Of a stretch of DNA of 64,000 nucleotides, positions 63,076 to 64,000 are shown piece by piece (position 1 is the stretch's first letter; each line of letters begins with the position of its first letter). A program made the position numbers and the translations under genes. The notes beneath the pieces are model-generated. The model was not told where the DNA came from. It saw nothing but the letters and a program-made list of their open reading frames with translations, and did not search any database. This stretch comes from Mucilaginibacter sp. OK268 (GTDB lineage Bacteria > Bacteroidota > Bacteroidia > Sphingobacteriales > Sphingobacteriaceae): the NCBI RefSeq assembly GCF_900103125.1, contig NZ_FNJV01000015.1:1-64000 (forward strand), written 5' to 3'.

Positions 63076-63960
63076 ATGAAGCCACAATTACTCAAAGTAT
63101 CAGCAGGCCCTGCGCAGTCCTTTAGTGTACGGCAAGACCTCATCCCCTGTATTAATAACAGGTGGCATTACCACCCGGAAATTGAACTGATCCATTTTAA
63201 AAAAGGGAGTGGAACCCAGTTCGTCGGCGATAATATCAGGCAGTTTAATGCCGGGGATATGGTGATGATAGGCGCTTACCTGCCGCATTACTGGCGTTTT
63301 GATGATGTGTATTTTTCAAAGGAAGAAACAGCTCCCGTTGATATCAGGGTGGCCCATTTTTGCGAAAACTTTTGGGGGAACGGCTTTTTACAACTGCCCG
63401 AAAATAAACTGATCAAAACCGTATTGGAAAAAGCCAAACGTGGAATACAAATTACAGGTAAGGCAAAAAAAATGATTGCCGATATCATGGAAAACCTGCT
63501 TACCGCCGAAGGATCAAAACGGATCATCCTCTTGATGGAGGCATTAAATATTATTGCCGGGTATGAGCATGCCGATATCCTGTCGTCTATTGGATTTAGT
63601 CCTAACATTGAGAAATCCGGAAATGACTGTATCAATGTGATCTATGAGTACTCGCTGGCTAATTTCAAAAATAAGATCCACATGGATGAACTTGCCGATC
63701 TGGCCGGGATCAGTCCAAACTCCTTTTGCCGTTATTTTAAATCGCGCACGCGTAAAACATATTCCAAATTTTTACTGGAGATCAGGGTAGGGCATGCCTG
63801 CAAACTGCTTATCGAAAATAAACTGCCGCTGAAACAGCTCTGTTACGAAAGCGGGTTTAACAACTTTACCAATTTCCATAAATATTTTAAGCAGATAACC
63901 GGTAAAAGCCCCTTGAACTATCAGAAAGAATTTATCCAGACAAGAACCAGTTCCTGGTAA
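63076..63960 (+). CDS. AraC-family transcriptional regulator with cupin sensor
   Basis: The 294-residue protein has an N-terminal cupin (RWHYHPEIELIHFKKGSGTQ, then FNAGDMVMIGAYLPHYWRF). The C-terminal AraC DNA-binding domain has two helix-turn-helix units (MDELADLAGISPNSFCRYFK, then LKQLCYESGFNNFTNFHKYF, ITGKSPLNYQKEF). It follows the enzyme genes and probably senses a sugar to control part of the locus, alongside the sigma/FecR pair. Confidence 0.9.
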   Translation: MKPQLLKVSAGPAQSFSVRQDLIPCINNRWHYHPEIELIHFKKGSGTQFVGDNIRQFNAGDMVMIGAYLPHYWRFDDVYFSKEETAPVDIRVAHFCENFWGNGFLQLPENKLIKTVLEKAKRGIQITGKAKKMIADIMENLLTAEGSKRIILLMEALNIIAGYEHADILSSIGFSPNIEKSGNDCINVIYEYSLANFKNKIHMDELADLAGISPNSFCRYFKSRTRKTYSKFLLEIRVGHACKLLIENKLPLKQLCYESGFNNFTNFHKYFKQITGKSPLNYQKEFIQTRTSSW

Positions 63961-64000
63961 GGAAACCGGGTAAAACATCAAAATTATATAGCCTGTGGTC

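Overview
The window looks like chromosomal DNA of a Bacteroidota member, most probably a Sphingobacteriaceae such as Mucilaginibacter or Pedobacter (inference). The signs are a SusC/SusD pair with an adjacent ECF sigma/FecR pair, SpII lipoproteins, RHS genes with the DUF6443-type N-terminus, 'tail fibre' proteins with a WxDYVFKKDY...LNLGEMNK C-terminus, and promoters of the form TTTG-N18-TATATTTG. There is one tRNA, tRNA-Pro(GGG).

Layout. (1) 1-1581: the decayed tail of a mobile element, with an unidentified C-terminal gene fragment, a small gene cut by an in-frame TAA, a nested inverted repeat, and a NUMOD4/NUMOD1 homing-endonuclease-like gene cut by an in-frame TGA. (2) 1582-2819: gene-free DNA with repeats. 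(3) 2820-3833: a membrane acyltransferase that appears to separate a repeat from its downstream promoter. (4) 3996-14572: RHS module 1, made of promoter, two tail-fibre-like proteins, a large secreted RHS-shell protein, a second RHS protein with a variable C-terminus, a small three-helix membrane protein (candidate immunity) and a terminator. (5) 14462-15877: repeat debris. (6) 15878-27361: a compact type II secretion / type IV pilus-like machine in two convergent operons. (7) 27553-37225: RHS module 2, a paralogue of module 1 with the same upstream repeat and promoter, a frameshifted tail-fibre gene, a shell protein, an RHS protein with a different C-terminus, a soluble candidate immunity protein and a hairpin. 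(8) 37226-38737: repeat-rich DNA, a RadC pseudogene and tRNA-Pro. (9) 38820-46137: minus-strand DUF937-like, histidine phosphatase, and a TonB receptor/lipoprotein operon. (10) 46473-63960: a polysaccharide utilisation locus with sigma, anti-sigma, SusC, SusD, a FAS1 lipoprotein, GH28-like, PL6, a large beta-helix protein with a discoidin-like C-terminus, GH29, a jelly-roll protein and an AraC regulator. It is interrupted by a 1.29-kb unit with terminal inverted repeats that carries an alpha/beta hydrolase.

How the parts may work together. The most striking arrangement is a T2SS/T4P-like machine between two paralogous, Sec-signalled, two-protein RHS modules. Each module ends in a different C-terminal domain followed by a different small gene, and both carry the same promoter. 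This resembles a polymorphic-toxin locus whose paired RHS proteins may form a shell like TcB/TcC and may be delivered by the neighbouring machine. The sequence shows the organisation. Toxicity, shell formation and the secretion route are inferences. The second system is a conventional PUL for an acidic, probably fucosylated polysaccharide.
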